A stretch of 64,000 nucleotides of DNA from Austropuccinia psidii (lineage: Eukaryota; Basidiomycota; Pucciniomycetes; Pucciniales; Sphaerophragmiaceae), in NCBI GenBank assembly GCA_023105745.1, contig JALGQZ010000003.1, forward strand, positions 43,982,185-44,046,184, in the 5' to 3' direction. A program made the translations under genes and the position numbers. Positions 13,231 through 22,362 of this stretch are shown in pieces (within the stretch, counting starts at the first letter, position 1; each line of letters opens with the position of its first letter). The notes under the pieces were generated by a model. That model worked only from the letters and a program-made list of their open reading frames with translations, made no database searches and had not been told where the DNA came from.

Positions 13231-13359
13231 CGATGTCAGACAGTGGAATGATGAAATTTACAAAGGTCCGTCCTATATGTGATCTCCTCCATTTGGAGGT
13301 GGGTTTTCCGCCGAGCGTCCTACCTTCCCCTCCAGAAACTCTCATCCTCCCTGCCAACA

Positions 13360-14162
13360 ATGCAACTCAAAGTGTTGAACTTGGTACTTTTGTGCCTCGC
13401 TGCTGCGTTTGTTCCTCTCTCATGGGCGGGGACACCGCGGAGATGTTCCACCGCCATGACCTATTTGCAAGACGGGAAAAATCTCAGTACGTATATAATA
13501 CCAACGTTCTCTTGAATGTTGCGATTCAGCTGTTGGGTTTACCCATTGTACACTTATAACTTGATTATCTTCGCCCTTGCAGTATGCTATTCACGTGGCG
13601 ACTTCGTGGCCAAATATAAGCTAACCGATTGTTCTTATCATCATGGCGAACATCGTGAGTCGTAGCACCGCACTTGAAACCATCTTACATGCTTCTTATG
13701 CTCCTTCTGAAAAACTCGAACTGACTTGAACTTGTAAGGAAGCAATGACGGCCTTTGTCTTTGAACAGTGCGTTCCTAGTAAGGGCTCAAAGGCGACCGA
13801 TGACATACGAATTCTTCATCCCAGAAGCTATCAACTTTCACGAGATGGTAGTGAAATATGTAAGTTGTTGTGCATGCCTTCGCGAGTTTTCAGTCATCTG
13901 TTAAAAATGGATATTTCTTGTGGACACCTGGACCACCTATACGCACCACCTGTGTACAGATGTCAAGAAAGGATTTTTTTGGGACAGTGACGAAACATAT
14001 AAAGATATCGCCGGGCCATACACCTGTCCTACAAAGTCTTTACAGGGGTTGAATCAGGACCTTCCAAGTATGTAACTAGATTATTGACTGCGCTTAAAGC
14101 TACTCACTGACAACAAGCATGATTAAACTTCGTTCCAATATTTAGTTTGTTCTTACACTTGA
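13360..14162 (+). CDS. Small secreted six-cysteine protein (candidate effector), five exons
   Basis: Predicted exons are 13360-13486, 13583-13654, 13743-13859, 13960-14067 and 14146-14162, giving 146 residues. Introns are 96, 88, 100 and 78 nt, all phase 1, with donors GTACGT, GTGAGT, GTAAGT and GTATGT. CTGAC branch-like motifs lie at 13721 and near 14106. The second intron uses a weaker AAG acceptor at 13742; neighbouring acceptors hit early stops. Residues 1-23 form a signal peptide (MQLKVLNLVLLCLAAAFVPL, cleavage after SWA). The mature part has six cysteines, an even number fitting three disulfides, including a YTC in GPYTCP. The last exon adds the sixth cysteine (PICSYT); reading through instead would stop at 14075. 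The ATG has an A at -3 after a pyrimidine-rich leader. No known family is recognised. A secreted role at the plant interface is inferred from context. Confidence 0.75.
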
Positions 14163-14267
14163 TAGGGCTTTACATCCCCCTTGAGGAAAAAGTCAGGCGC
14201 TTGTTGTTTTTTCAATTTCTTCCTAAAATTTCAACAACCATCCTTCATCTTACTGAGTTCTCCTCTC

Positions 14268-14273
14268 AATAAA
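14268..14273 (+). terminator. Polyadenylation signal AATAAA
   Basis: AATAAA lies 106 bases past the predicted stop of the secreted-protein gene, in a T/C-rich 3' region, a normal distance for a fungal mRNA end. The rest of 14163-14523 contains no further gene that I can support. Confidence 0.45.
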
Positions 14274-14518
14274 AACATCTTCATTTGAAAAATTTCACCT
14301 TTCATTTTTGATTCCGTTTAGTTGTAATTACAAAACAATTTTTATGTTGGAAATTACAAATTTGTGTCTCGAGGCGCAAGGTGACGTGCGAAAATGAAAA
14401 TGAAAATTGAAGAGTAAAATTATGAGTCCTCCTACTACTGGACAAGTGCTTCGTTTGGATCTATGATGGCTTGTATGGATGGTGTGATTGAGTCGAGCTG
14501 GCTACGACAACACTTGTT

Positions 14519-14523
14519 CACTT
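14519..14523. repeat. Target site duplication CACTT, left
   Basis: CACTT directly precedes the 5' LTR and is repeated at 19569-19573 directly after the 3' LTR. This is a perfect 5-bp duplication, as left by LTR-element integrases. Confidence 0.9.
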
Positions 14524-15013
14524 TGAAGAAATATCAACCCAAAGGGGTCTAGGTGAGCACGATCCCAAACCCAGTGCAAAAGCATAAATAACAACTCAAT
14601 ACTAATTGAGTCACGTTTACTCAGATTAGTAAAGACACGGACACTGTCCAGTTAAATGTCTAATAGCCACGGCTTGAGAACAATAAGAACTGGCTTATAA
14701 GAACCAAACTTTACTCAACGATGAGACGACTGTATCTCACTTTCTTTCATATTTTATTTATCTATTTGTTTCATCCATCACTGCACACTGTAACTAGATT
14801 TATCGCACTTTCTCTTTCTTTGTTTAATACTCTCTTATTATCACATTATAAAGCCATCAGAGGTACGTGGCATAATCCTTACTCACTAACAAGTGAAGAA
14901 ACACGCTAACCTAGCAAATTGTCTCAGTAGACAATCGCTGCTGCATCATATTGTTGTACCTAGATTATTATTGCATAACCGCACTCCACCTTTAAAGTTC
15001 ATAAATTTTATTA
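14524..15013 (+). repeat. 5' LTR of the copia element (490 bp)
   Basis: Begins TGAAGAAATA and ends TTTTATTA, so the termini are TG...TA rather than the usual TG...CA. The boundary is fixed by the CACTT duplication and by comparison with the 3' LTR. A TATA-like TATAAAG lies at 14847-14853 and is a plausible promoter start for the element transcript. A 62-codon hydrophobic frame (14721-14909) is open in both LTRs. Confidence 0.9.
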
Positions 15014-15038
15014 GATTTACAGTCTCGGGCTCCTAAAC
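15014..15038 (+). promoter_or_regulatory. Primer binding site complementary to an internal tRNA-Tyr segment
   Basis: Immediately after the LTR end. The complement of these 25 bases reads like a tRNA from the D-arm into the anticodon loop: a GTTTAGGAGC part followed by GACTGTAAATC, which contains the tyrosine anticodon GTA flanked as in known fungal tRNA-Tyr. There is no TGG start, so a tRNA 3' end is not used. This fits half-tRNA priming as established for Drosophila copia (5' half of initiator tRNA-Met). The tRNA identity comes from comparison with yeast tRNA-Tyr as I recall it. Confidence 0.65.
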
Positions 15039-15062
15039 ATACAAGGTGGTTTGCGAGACATA

Positions 15063-18000
15063 ATGACGGAAAAATCAACCGATATAAAAGACATCAACAT
15101 CCCCTTACTCGATGGTACCAATTTCGGCCACTGGCATATGCGTATGAAGATACATCTCAGGTCCAAAGACCTTATTGACGTATGCGAAAAACCTCCTCCT
15201 GATGATGCATCAACACATGCGGTAAATAAATGGTCAAAAGCGAGTTATGAAGCAATCAACTTAATAACAACTAGACTCACAGAAAGAGTCTTTCGAGAAG
15301 TAGTCAACGTCATAACCATTGAAAAAGCAAACTTACTGTGGGCCAAGATTGAAGATCAATATGCCTCAAAGAGAGCGGTAAATAGAGGCCGCGTATGGAT
15401 GGACTGGCAAAGGAGCTTTTATGATGGTAATCTGCAAAATTACATTGATACTTGCAGAAAGTTGATGATGGAATTGGATGCAGTCAGTATTGTAGTACCA
15501 GCAGAATTGCTTTCATACTCCTTACTAGGCAAATTGGGAGGAGACACAAAACTCCATCAATTTGTCGAAAATCTTACGTTAAATGAAGACATCATTGAAA
15601 AACCTGAGAAAATTCTAACACGACTCCAAGACCTGGCTCACTTATACAACACGGATGCAATGCCTCAAACTACCTCCCCAACGGCCTTACTGTCCAGTGT
15701 AGAGGAACCTCACAAGATTGTATATTACTGTACAAAAGGCAAACACAACATGAAATGTGTCACTCACAAAAAGGAGGATTGTTGGTCAGAAAATCCACAC
15801 CTAAGACCCCCGAGAAGAGAAAAGAAACGTCGCCACTTTGACGCCACTGCTCATCTAACTGTTGCTCAAGCTCTCGTGACGACATCAGTGCCTTCACAAC
15901 CAAAAGTAAATCAGCTCATCCTGGACTGTGGTGCAACCCACCACATGTTCAACTCTTTAGAACCTTTCTTAAACACACCAAGATCTACTAGCATACATGT
16001 GGGAACAGGGGACACAAATAGCAAGCTTTCCGCAGTAGGTATAGGTACGGTAAAAATACTCAATCATAACAATACACTGACATTGAAAGAGTGCCTATAT
16101 GTACCCAACCTTAAGTGTAACCTCATCAGCCTCCTAGAATTGTTCAAAGAACAACTGACACTAAATCGTAAAGGCGATGTCTTTAGCCTCAACTCGAATG
16201 GCAAGGAAATCATGCATGGCAAAATAATAAATAAACTAATGGTCATCAATTACACCATTCCGAAAACATTACTCACAAATCAAATTGACAACCTTTGGCA
16301 CAACAGACTAGGCCACCCAGCAGCAACCATACTTAAACAGCTAGGACTACCAACTCCGCAAGACAACTGCGTCGTATGTGAAACAAACAAAGCACATAAG
16401 AAACCTTTTAATAATCACTTTGAGCCAGCTTTTTCAACGTTAGATTGCGTACATATGGATGTGGTAGGACCAATCAACCCAGCTTCGGTCTCCGGTAAAC
16501 ACTACTTCCTCACTATAGTAGACCAATCATCGTCCTTCAAGATTGTCAAGTTTCTACAAAAGAAGTCCGAAGTGTTTGAAAATTTTCAGGCAGTCAAAAT
16601 CACTATGGAGAACACTCAAGACAAGAAATTAAAGAAACTAGTATCAGATCGAGGAGGAGAATTTCTCAATACCAACTTCAAAGAGCTATTGAACAAATGT
16701 GGATTCACACATATCTTTGCACCCCCGGAAACACCACAACACAACGCTTTTGCGGAAAGAGCAAACCAAACAATACTTGAAAAAGCCCGCTGTCTACTGG
16801 GTAAATCAAATCTACCTCCTAACTTTTGGGCTGATGCTGTGAACACAGCGGTCCTTCTATCCAATCTATCACCAACGGCATCAAGGGGAAACCTCTCTCC
16901 ACACTTCCTGTGGACAGGCACTCCTGCAAAGCTCTCAAGGCTCAGGACCTTTGGCTGCAGGGCAGTTGTATATAACCTTAGCCGACAAATAAGATGGAAA
17001 TTGGACCCACCTGGACAACCAGGCATCTTCATTGGTTACAACAACAACAATACAGCCTATTGGATCCTTTGGCTGAACGACTTAAAAGTCTCAATAACTC
17101 ACCATGCGACCTTCAATGAGAAAGTGTTTCCATCCATCTCACAAAAAACCATTTGCGATACATTCACTGTACCCAATGAGGAAACTACACCCTACAACAA
17201 CTCTCAAACAATCACACTTCATGACCAAACAGAGGCTGAGCTGTCCCCAGAACTGGTAGATGAAATCCAACTAGAAGAAAGAACAGCGGTAACATCAGCT
17301 CAAGAAGAAGGAGATGACTCAACAATTAATCAAACATATGCTCCACGTCTCAAAATCATAGGCCCACGGCACCCAACATTGATAACTGCAGACTTGAACA
17401 ACCTGAACATCCTACCTTACAAAAGGAGACCATTAGCGCTATTGACAACATCCAACGACACCCCTCAAACCTATCGCAGTGCACTAAAGTCGGAAGATCA
17501 CCTTCTCTGGCAAGAAGCAATCAACAAGGAACTCAAGAGCATGCACCTCCTAAAGGTTTGGGATGTGGTGGAACTGCACGAAGATTATAAATTGGTGGGT
17601 ACTACGTGGGTATTCAAGATAAAAAGAGACGAACTCAACAAACAAATTGAGTACAAAGCCCGTCTCTGCGCTCAAGGTTTTACACAGTCCATGGGGGTTG
17701 ACTTCAACAAAACATACGCGCCAACGGGACGCCTAAATTTGCTGAGAACTTTAACAGCCTTTGCCTGTGTCAACAAGCTGAAATTCCACCAAATCGACAT
17801 TAGAAGTGCCTTCCTCAATGCCGAGCTGAGCGAAACCGTCTACTTGGCAGTACCGCAAGGCGTGCAACTAGACAAGAGAAAATTCTGCCTCAGATTGAAC
17901 AAAGCAATCTACGGCCTGAGGCAAGCACCACTGGCCTGGTATGAGCGACTGAAGAACTGGCTCATATTAGCTAAATTCTCAGTTTGCACACTCGACCCTT

Positions 18001-19079
18001 GCGTATTTTACAGGGCAGGCAGCACCCCAGTATGGTTGTATGTTCACGTGGACGACATTGGAATCTTCAGCAAAGACGCAAGCCTATTCAAAGCCGAAAT
18101 AGGAAAGGAATTCGACATCAAAAACATCGGGGAGGCAGATTTAATGTTAGGGATAAAAATATGGCAAACAGAGAATGGCATCAGTCTTGACCAGCAACAC
18201 TTTACAGAAGCGCTACTGGAACAATACGGGATGGAGGCTTGTAAAGCCATGACAACGCCACTGACACCAAACGAACATCTCTGCCCAGCCACAGATGAGG
18301 AACTAGCTGCATTTAAGAAAATAAAAATGAATTACAGAAGTGCAATCGGCAGCATCAACTACCTCAGCACCGCAACCAGGCCTGATTTATCATTTGCAGT
18401 AAGCACTCTATCACAGTACTTGGAGCGGCCAGGAATTAAACACTGGCAAGCATTCTTGCATGTGCTGAAATACTTGAGAGGCTCCTTTGACAGAGGACTG
18501 TACTACCCCTCTGACAAAAGCAACGGTGTCACTGCATTTAGCGATGCCGACTGGGGTAACTGTAGAGTAACACGGCGTTCGACTACAGGTTACCTTGCCC
18601 GTTTTTACAACTGCCTTATCCTATGGAAAACGCGGAAGCAACCATCAGTCTCCATCTCCACGGCAGAAGCCGAGTACAAAGCAGTATGCGACCTAACTTC
18701 CGAGCTCTTGTGGTTCAGGCAATGGTGCAAAGAAGCGAAGCTGTTTGCTTTCACTGAACCCATCCTCATATTTGAGGATAATCAGAGCTGCATTAAGACA
18801 GCCAATGGGGATTGCAACCTGAATAACAAGCGCATGAAACACGTCAATATTCAATTGCACTTCATTAAAGAAGCGATTCAAAATGATCTCATACGACTAC
18901 ACTACACTCCCTCCACTGAAATGTTAGCAGATTTCCTGACAAAATCCATAAATTGGACCTTGCTGGAGAATTCATTACGCGCATTGAATCTTTTACAACT
19001 GGGTGTGAGGGGGGATGAAGAAATATCAACCCAAAGGGGTCTAGGTGAGCACGATCCCAAACCCAGTGCAAAAGCATAA
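15063..19079 (+). CDS. Copia-type gag-pol polyprotein, intact
   Basis: 1338-residue single polyprotein for reverse transcription and integration of the element. The first ATG is at 15063; the frame is open 12 bases further upstream from a TTG only. Order: gag-like region (about 1-230) with a Cys/His-rich motif (YYCTKGKHNMKCVTHKKEDC); protease D288 in LDCGATHH; integrase zinc finger from H413 (WHNRLGHP...CVVC); DD35E core D466, D529, E565; reverse transcriptase with LRQAPLAWYE and D997/D998 in YVHVDDIGIF; RNase H from D1161 (FSDADWGN), E in AEAEYKAV, D in FEDNQS. No stop or frameshift interrupts it. The last 21 residues and the stop codon lie inside the 3' LTR. Having gag and pol in one frame means no frameshift is needed here. 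Functionality is inferred from the intact residues. Confidence 0.95.
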   Translation: MTEKSTDIKDINIPLLDGTNFGHWHMRMKIHLRSKDLIDVCEKPPPDDASTHAVNKWSKASYEAINLITTRLTERVFREVVNVITIEKANLLWAKIEDQYASKRAVNRGRVWMDWQRSFYDGNLQNYIDTCRKLMMELDAVSIVVPAELLSYSLLGKLGGDTKLHQFVENLTLNEDIIEKPEKILTRLQDLAHLYNTDAMPQTTSPTALLSSVEEPHKIVYYCTKGKHNMKCVTHKKEDCWSENPHLRPPRREKKRRHFDATAHLTVAQALVTTSVPSQPKVNQLILDCGATHHMFNSLEPFLNTPRSTSIHVGTGDTNSKLSAVGIGTVKILNHNNTLTLKECLYVPNLKCNLISLLELFKEQLTLNRKGDVFSLNSNGKEIMHGKIINKLMVINYTIPKTLLTNQIDNLWHNRLGHPAATILKQLGLPTPQDNCVVCETNKAHKKPFNNHFEPAFSTLDCVHMDVVGPINPASVSGKHYFLTIVDQSSSFKIVKFLQKKSEVFENFQAVKITMENTQDKKLKKLVSDRGGEFLNTNFKELLNKCGFTHIFAPPETPQHNAFAERANQTILEKARCLLGKSNLPPNFWADAVNTAVLLSNLSPTASRGNLSPHFLWTGTPAKLSRLRTFGCRAVVYNLSRQIRWKLDPPGQPGIFIGYNNNNTAYWILWLNDLKVSITHHATFNEKVFPSISQKTICDTFTVPNEETTPYNNSQTITLHDQTEAELSPELVDEIQLEERTAVTSAQEEGDDSTINQTYAPRLKIIGPRHPTLITADLNNLNILPYKRRPLALLTTSNDTPQTYRSALKSEDHLLWQEAINKELKSMHLLKVWDVVELHEDYKLVGTTWVFKIKRDELNKQIEYKARLCAQGFTQSMGVDFNKTYAPTGRLNLLRTLTAFACVNKLKFHQIDIRSAFLNAELSETVYLAVPQGVQLDKRKFCLRLNKAIYGLRQAPLAWYERLKNWLILAKFSVCTLDPCVFYRAGSTPVWLYVHVDDIGIFSKDASLFKAEIGKEFDIKNIGEADLMLGIKIWQTENGISLDQQHFTEALLEQYGMEACKAMTTPLTPNEHLCPATDEELAAFKKIKMNYRSAIGSINYLSTATRPDLSFAVSTLSQYLERPGIKHWQAFLHVLKYLRGSFDRGLYYPSDKSNGVTAFSDADWGNCRVTRRSTTGYLARFYNCLILWKTRKQPSVSISTAEAEYKAVCDLTSELLWFRQWCKEAKLFAFTEPILIFEDNQSCIKTANGDCNLNNKRMKHVNIQLHFIKEAIQNDLIRLHYTPSTEMLADFLTKSINWTLLENSLRALNLLQLGVRGDEEISTQRGLGEHDPKPSAKA
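19007..19015 (+). other. Polypurine tract of the copia element
   Basis: GAGGGGGGA abuts the 3' LTR start and would prime plus-strand DNA synthesis. It also lies inside the polyprotein frame, which continues into the LTR. Confidence 0.8.
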
Positions 19080-19568
19080 ATAACAACTCAATACTAATTG
19101 AGTCACGTTTACTCAGATTAGTAAAGACACGGACACTGTCCAGTTAAATGTCTAATAGCCACGGCTTGAGAACAATAAGAACTGGCTTATAAGAACCAAA
19201 CTTTACTCAACGATGAGACGACTGTATCTCACTTTCTTTCATATTTTATTTATCTATTTGTTTCATCAATCACTGCACACTGTAACTAGATTTATCGCAC
19301 TTTCTCTTTCTTTGTTTAATACTCTCTTATTATCACATTATAAAGCCATCAGAGGTACGTGGCATAATCCTTACTCACTAACAAGTGAAGAAACACGCTA
19401 ACCTAGCAAATTGTCTCAGTAGACAATCGCTGCTGCATCATATTGTTGTACCTAGATTATTATTGCATAACCGCACTCCACCTTTAAAGGTACATTTTTA
19501 CTTTTTATCTATGTATAAATAACTTGCATGTTAATTAACTCCACCTTTAAAGTTCATAAATTTTATTA
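19016..19568 (+). repeat. 3' LTR of the copia element (553 bp)
   Basis: Same termini as the 5' LTR but 63 bp longer. The motif CTCCACCTTTAAAG occurs twice here (about 19474 and 19540), with AT-rich sequence between, and once in the 5' LTR. This looks like a deletion between short direct repeats in one LTR or a gain in the other. Followed by CACTT at 19569-19573. Confidence 0.9.
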
Positions 19569-19573
19569 CACTT
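19569..19573. repeat. Target site duplication CACTT, right
   Basis: Matches 14519-14523 exactly. Confidence 0.9.
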
Positions 19574-21010
19574 GGCTGGCACACGATTTCAGGAAACAGT
19601 AACTAGCATGCCGAGTTCGTGGATCTTGTTTGAATGAAATCACATGGACCAAGTTTTCATCTTGCAAGTATTTTTGAAAAGATTGAATCGGCGATGGAGA
19701 AGTAGTCAATATCAAGTTTGAATTTCAACTGAGCTATATGATCCACAAGTTAAATAACTTAAAATATATACTAGGACTTTGGGTTTTGTCACCACTGGTC
19801 CAAAGATGTTTTTGAAGCTTCTCAATAAAGGTTTGTTCTCTCTTGAAACATCAACGAACCACTTATATCTAGTGGGTTTCTCACAAGGGCCATAAAGAGA
19901 ATATCCCATACCCCCTTTCTATTGATATAGAAAAGCTTAGTAGTACAAGTCTCACACCATTCATTCAACGTTTTTCAGAGATATGTTGGATCATGTTCCT
20001 TGGGGGTATTTCATAAATACTCAAAAGATCTGTCGCATATTTGAAATAAGTCAAGATCAATCTTGCAACATGAATAAAATACAAAAATTTCCTCCATGAA
20101 TTTAACTATAAGTTTGTATAAATTCTTTCATGAAAAAATGGATAACAAATCAAAAAAAGAAAAGAACATGTTGATTGATTATTTATTAAAGATTTTATGT
20201 ACATTAAAATACAATTGTGAAGTGCTTCATGTTTCTTTTTTTGATAAAAAATCACATAGGAATAATAAGATCATGTCTTTACTTATAAAACACTTCCATG
20301 TGTAATACCTATTGAGCTACTCTCCTATTGAACTATTCATTCTCATAGAGTAGTATCAATATTCTAAAAACTGAAATAATATCTTAATTCCTCATATGAG
20401 TAATTAGCAATATTTTGTGGGAGGTATTTGAGTATCTTTTATACAGTGATTATAAGATTTTAAATTGTTTATTCAATATGAAAAGGATAACCTTTTATTT
20501 TATCTTCATATTGTCAAGAAATATGTGTAATTATCCTTAGAATTTTACTAATGTATCATAGGGGGAAGTATGGGATTATTTAATTCATAATTTAATCCAC
20601 ATCACATGTGGCTCTAACAATTATTCATTGCAATATAAATACTTGTTCATGAGGAGATGCAGAGAAATTATAATTTCTTTCAAAATCCTTTGCTTTTTTT
20701 TGAAATGGGCTGAAAAACTTTGATTTTTTCCCTATATTTAAAGAATATATTTACAATTAAGTAGCTGAAAACTTGTAAGTATTTTTATTTATAATATCTG
20801 GGTGTAGGATAGTATTGTGATAAAATCAAAGATAGCTGAAGGAAAGTATGTTTGATAAGGAAAAGAGGATTAATAAGCTTTATAAATCTAGCTTCCTGAA
20901 AGCTCTTTGTTTCAGTTTCTCAAGGCTGTGAGAGTTCTATTAAATTTGAGCAGATTTATTCAGAACTAGTTTTCTCCTAAAAGCACTTTTCATCAAGTTT
21001 CCACAGGTTT
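19574..21010. other. Intergenic, no gene supported
   Basis: Continues the pre-insertion sequence of 14300-14523, then becomes very AT-rich. Short frames (minus 19909-19712, 65 codons; plus 20096-20305, 69 codons) have no recognisable domain or splice context. Confidence 0.5.
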
Positions 21011-22362
21011 TGTGAGCCTTGAGGTATATTTCACATGCCCAAAAAGTCCACAATTAAGAGAAACACAACTTCTGGACTATGAAAAATGCATGAGTCATGC
21101 ATATATCTGAAATTTATCATTTTTTATTTGAAAAAAGATGAAAACTTTTTTTTTGTAAGGAAGTCCATGAATTCAAGACCAGATTCAGATTTTACACAAA
21201 AATTCACCTGGGTCCACTTAATGGAGTGAATAAGCTTAAATTAACTCTATGAGGTGGTAATATGGAAAATAACTTTGCACAAAATCATCAATACCTCATA
21301 AAATAATTTTTAATTGTTTTGTTTTTCTCCCTTTCACACCAAAAAAATGGGATTGTGAAAAGTCCCATGTTACATATACACTAATAATAGTACTATTCAT
21401 GTTTGTAGCACTTAATATTACAGTATAATTATTTATAGGCTTTATACACCCATAGTGGATATCAGTCTTTAAGCCTCAATTACTATTTTTAAGATTGAAG
21501 TAGCTAAGAGGGAAAAAAGACATCAAAGAAAGCCAGGGTACCCAACTTCTGAGGCCTCTGAGGAATTAATAGCTCTAAAGCTTGGATATATGGCTTATAA
21601 TGGCTCAATTAGTACACAAAAACCTTTTGAGAACTTGATTACCAAGTTGCAGTCCCATTAAATCATGAGAAAATGAAAAATAAGCTGCTATTTTGACATG
21701 AAAGGGAGGTAATGAATAAATCCAAGTCTTATAACAAGTCCATTATTGATTATTATCTATTGATAGACCCAATAAGAGTAATTGAAATCCTTTTGTTACT
21801 AGTATCCATGAGATTACCTCATGGCAACTACTTATCACTATGCCATTTGCTTTTCTATGTAGAAATGAGGTAAAAATTTCAAAAATTAATTAAAAATAAA
21901 ACTATTGATTAATGCCTCTTAATTCTTCAGGACCAATGGAGAAAGGGATAATACACAAAAAATTAAAAAAGAATCAAGAATTGATAATTCAAATTCAAAA
22001 TTTTACTTACAGTCCATTTCTGATTATTTCAAGTGAAACACTGAATCTTCAGAAATTCACAGAATATACAACCTCCAATAAAATTTCCAATAAAATTAAT
22101 AGATTTCAAAAATAAATTTTCATTCTGAAATAAAATATGACTTTAAGTTTTTACTATTTGATTCATAAGCCATTAATAAGTTGGTAGTCACATAAAATGC
22201 CCTAATTAAGTAATTATGATAATATTACTTGACTACAACTGAGGTAATATTTTAATAAATTCAGGTGTCTGGTTTCTCACTCATATTTTTTTAGTTTTAT
22301 CCATGAAATATATCTGTGAGCTTTTGTAGACTTAAAAGAAGCCTAATATTGCTGTTTTCCAG
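21011..22362 (+). repeat. E-family LTR, 5' part (E2, split by gypsy insertion)
   Basis: Begins TGTGAGCC and is the inverted counterpart of 11786 down to about 10470. The counterpart resumes at 31868, right after the inserted gypsy element. Total length of the two pieces is 1938 bp against 1896 bp for the copy at 9891-11786. Confidence 0.75.
22358..22362. repeat. Target site duplication TCCAG, left
   Basis: TCCAG precedes the 5' LTR of the gypsy element and recurs at 31868-31872 directly after the 3' LTR. Confidence 0.9.

Larger units (their letters stand above)
14524..19568 (+). mobile_element. Complete, young Ty1/copia LTR retrotransposon
   Basis: 5045-bp element with LTRs (14524-15013 and 19016-19568), primer site, one unbroken gag-pol frame, polypurine tract and perfect CACTT target duplication. 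Integrase lies before reverse transcriptase, which defines Ty1/copia. The LTRs match except for one substitution (C at 14767-14768, A in the 3' copy, changing a CCA to CAA) and one 63-bp length difference near their 3' ends. Near-identical LTRs and intact catalytic residues indicate a recent and possibly still mobile insertion. It landed 361 bp past the stop of the secreted-protein gene. Confidence 0.95.

Noticed and set aside
15051..15062. Upstream TTG start for the copia polyprotein
   Set aside because: The ATG at 15063 is the first standard start and follows the primer site closely.
16616..17032. 138-codon minus-strand frame inside the copia polyprotein
   Set aside because: Shadow of the integrase coding sequence; no domain or promoter context.
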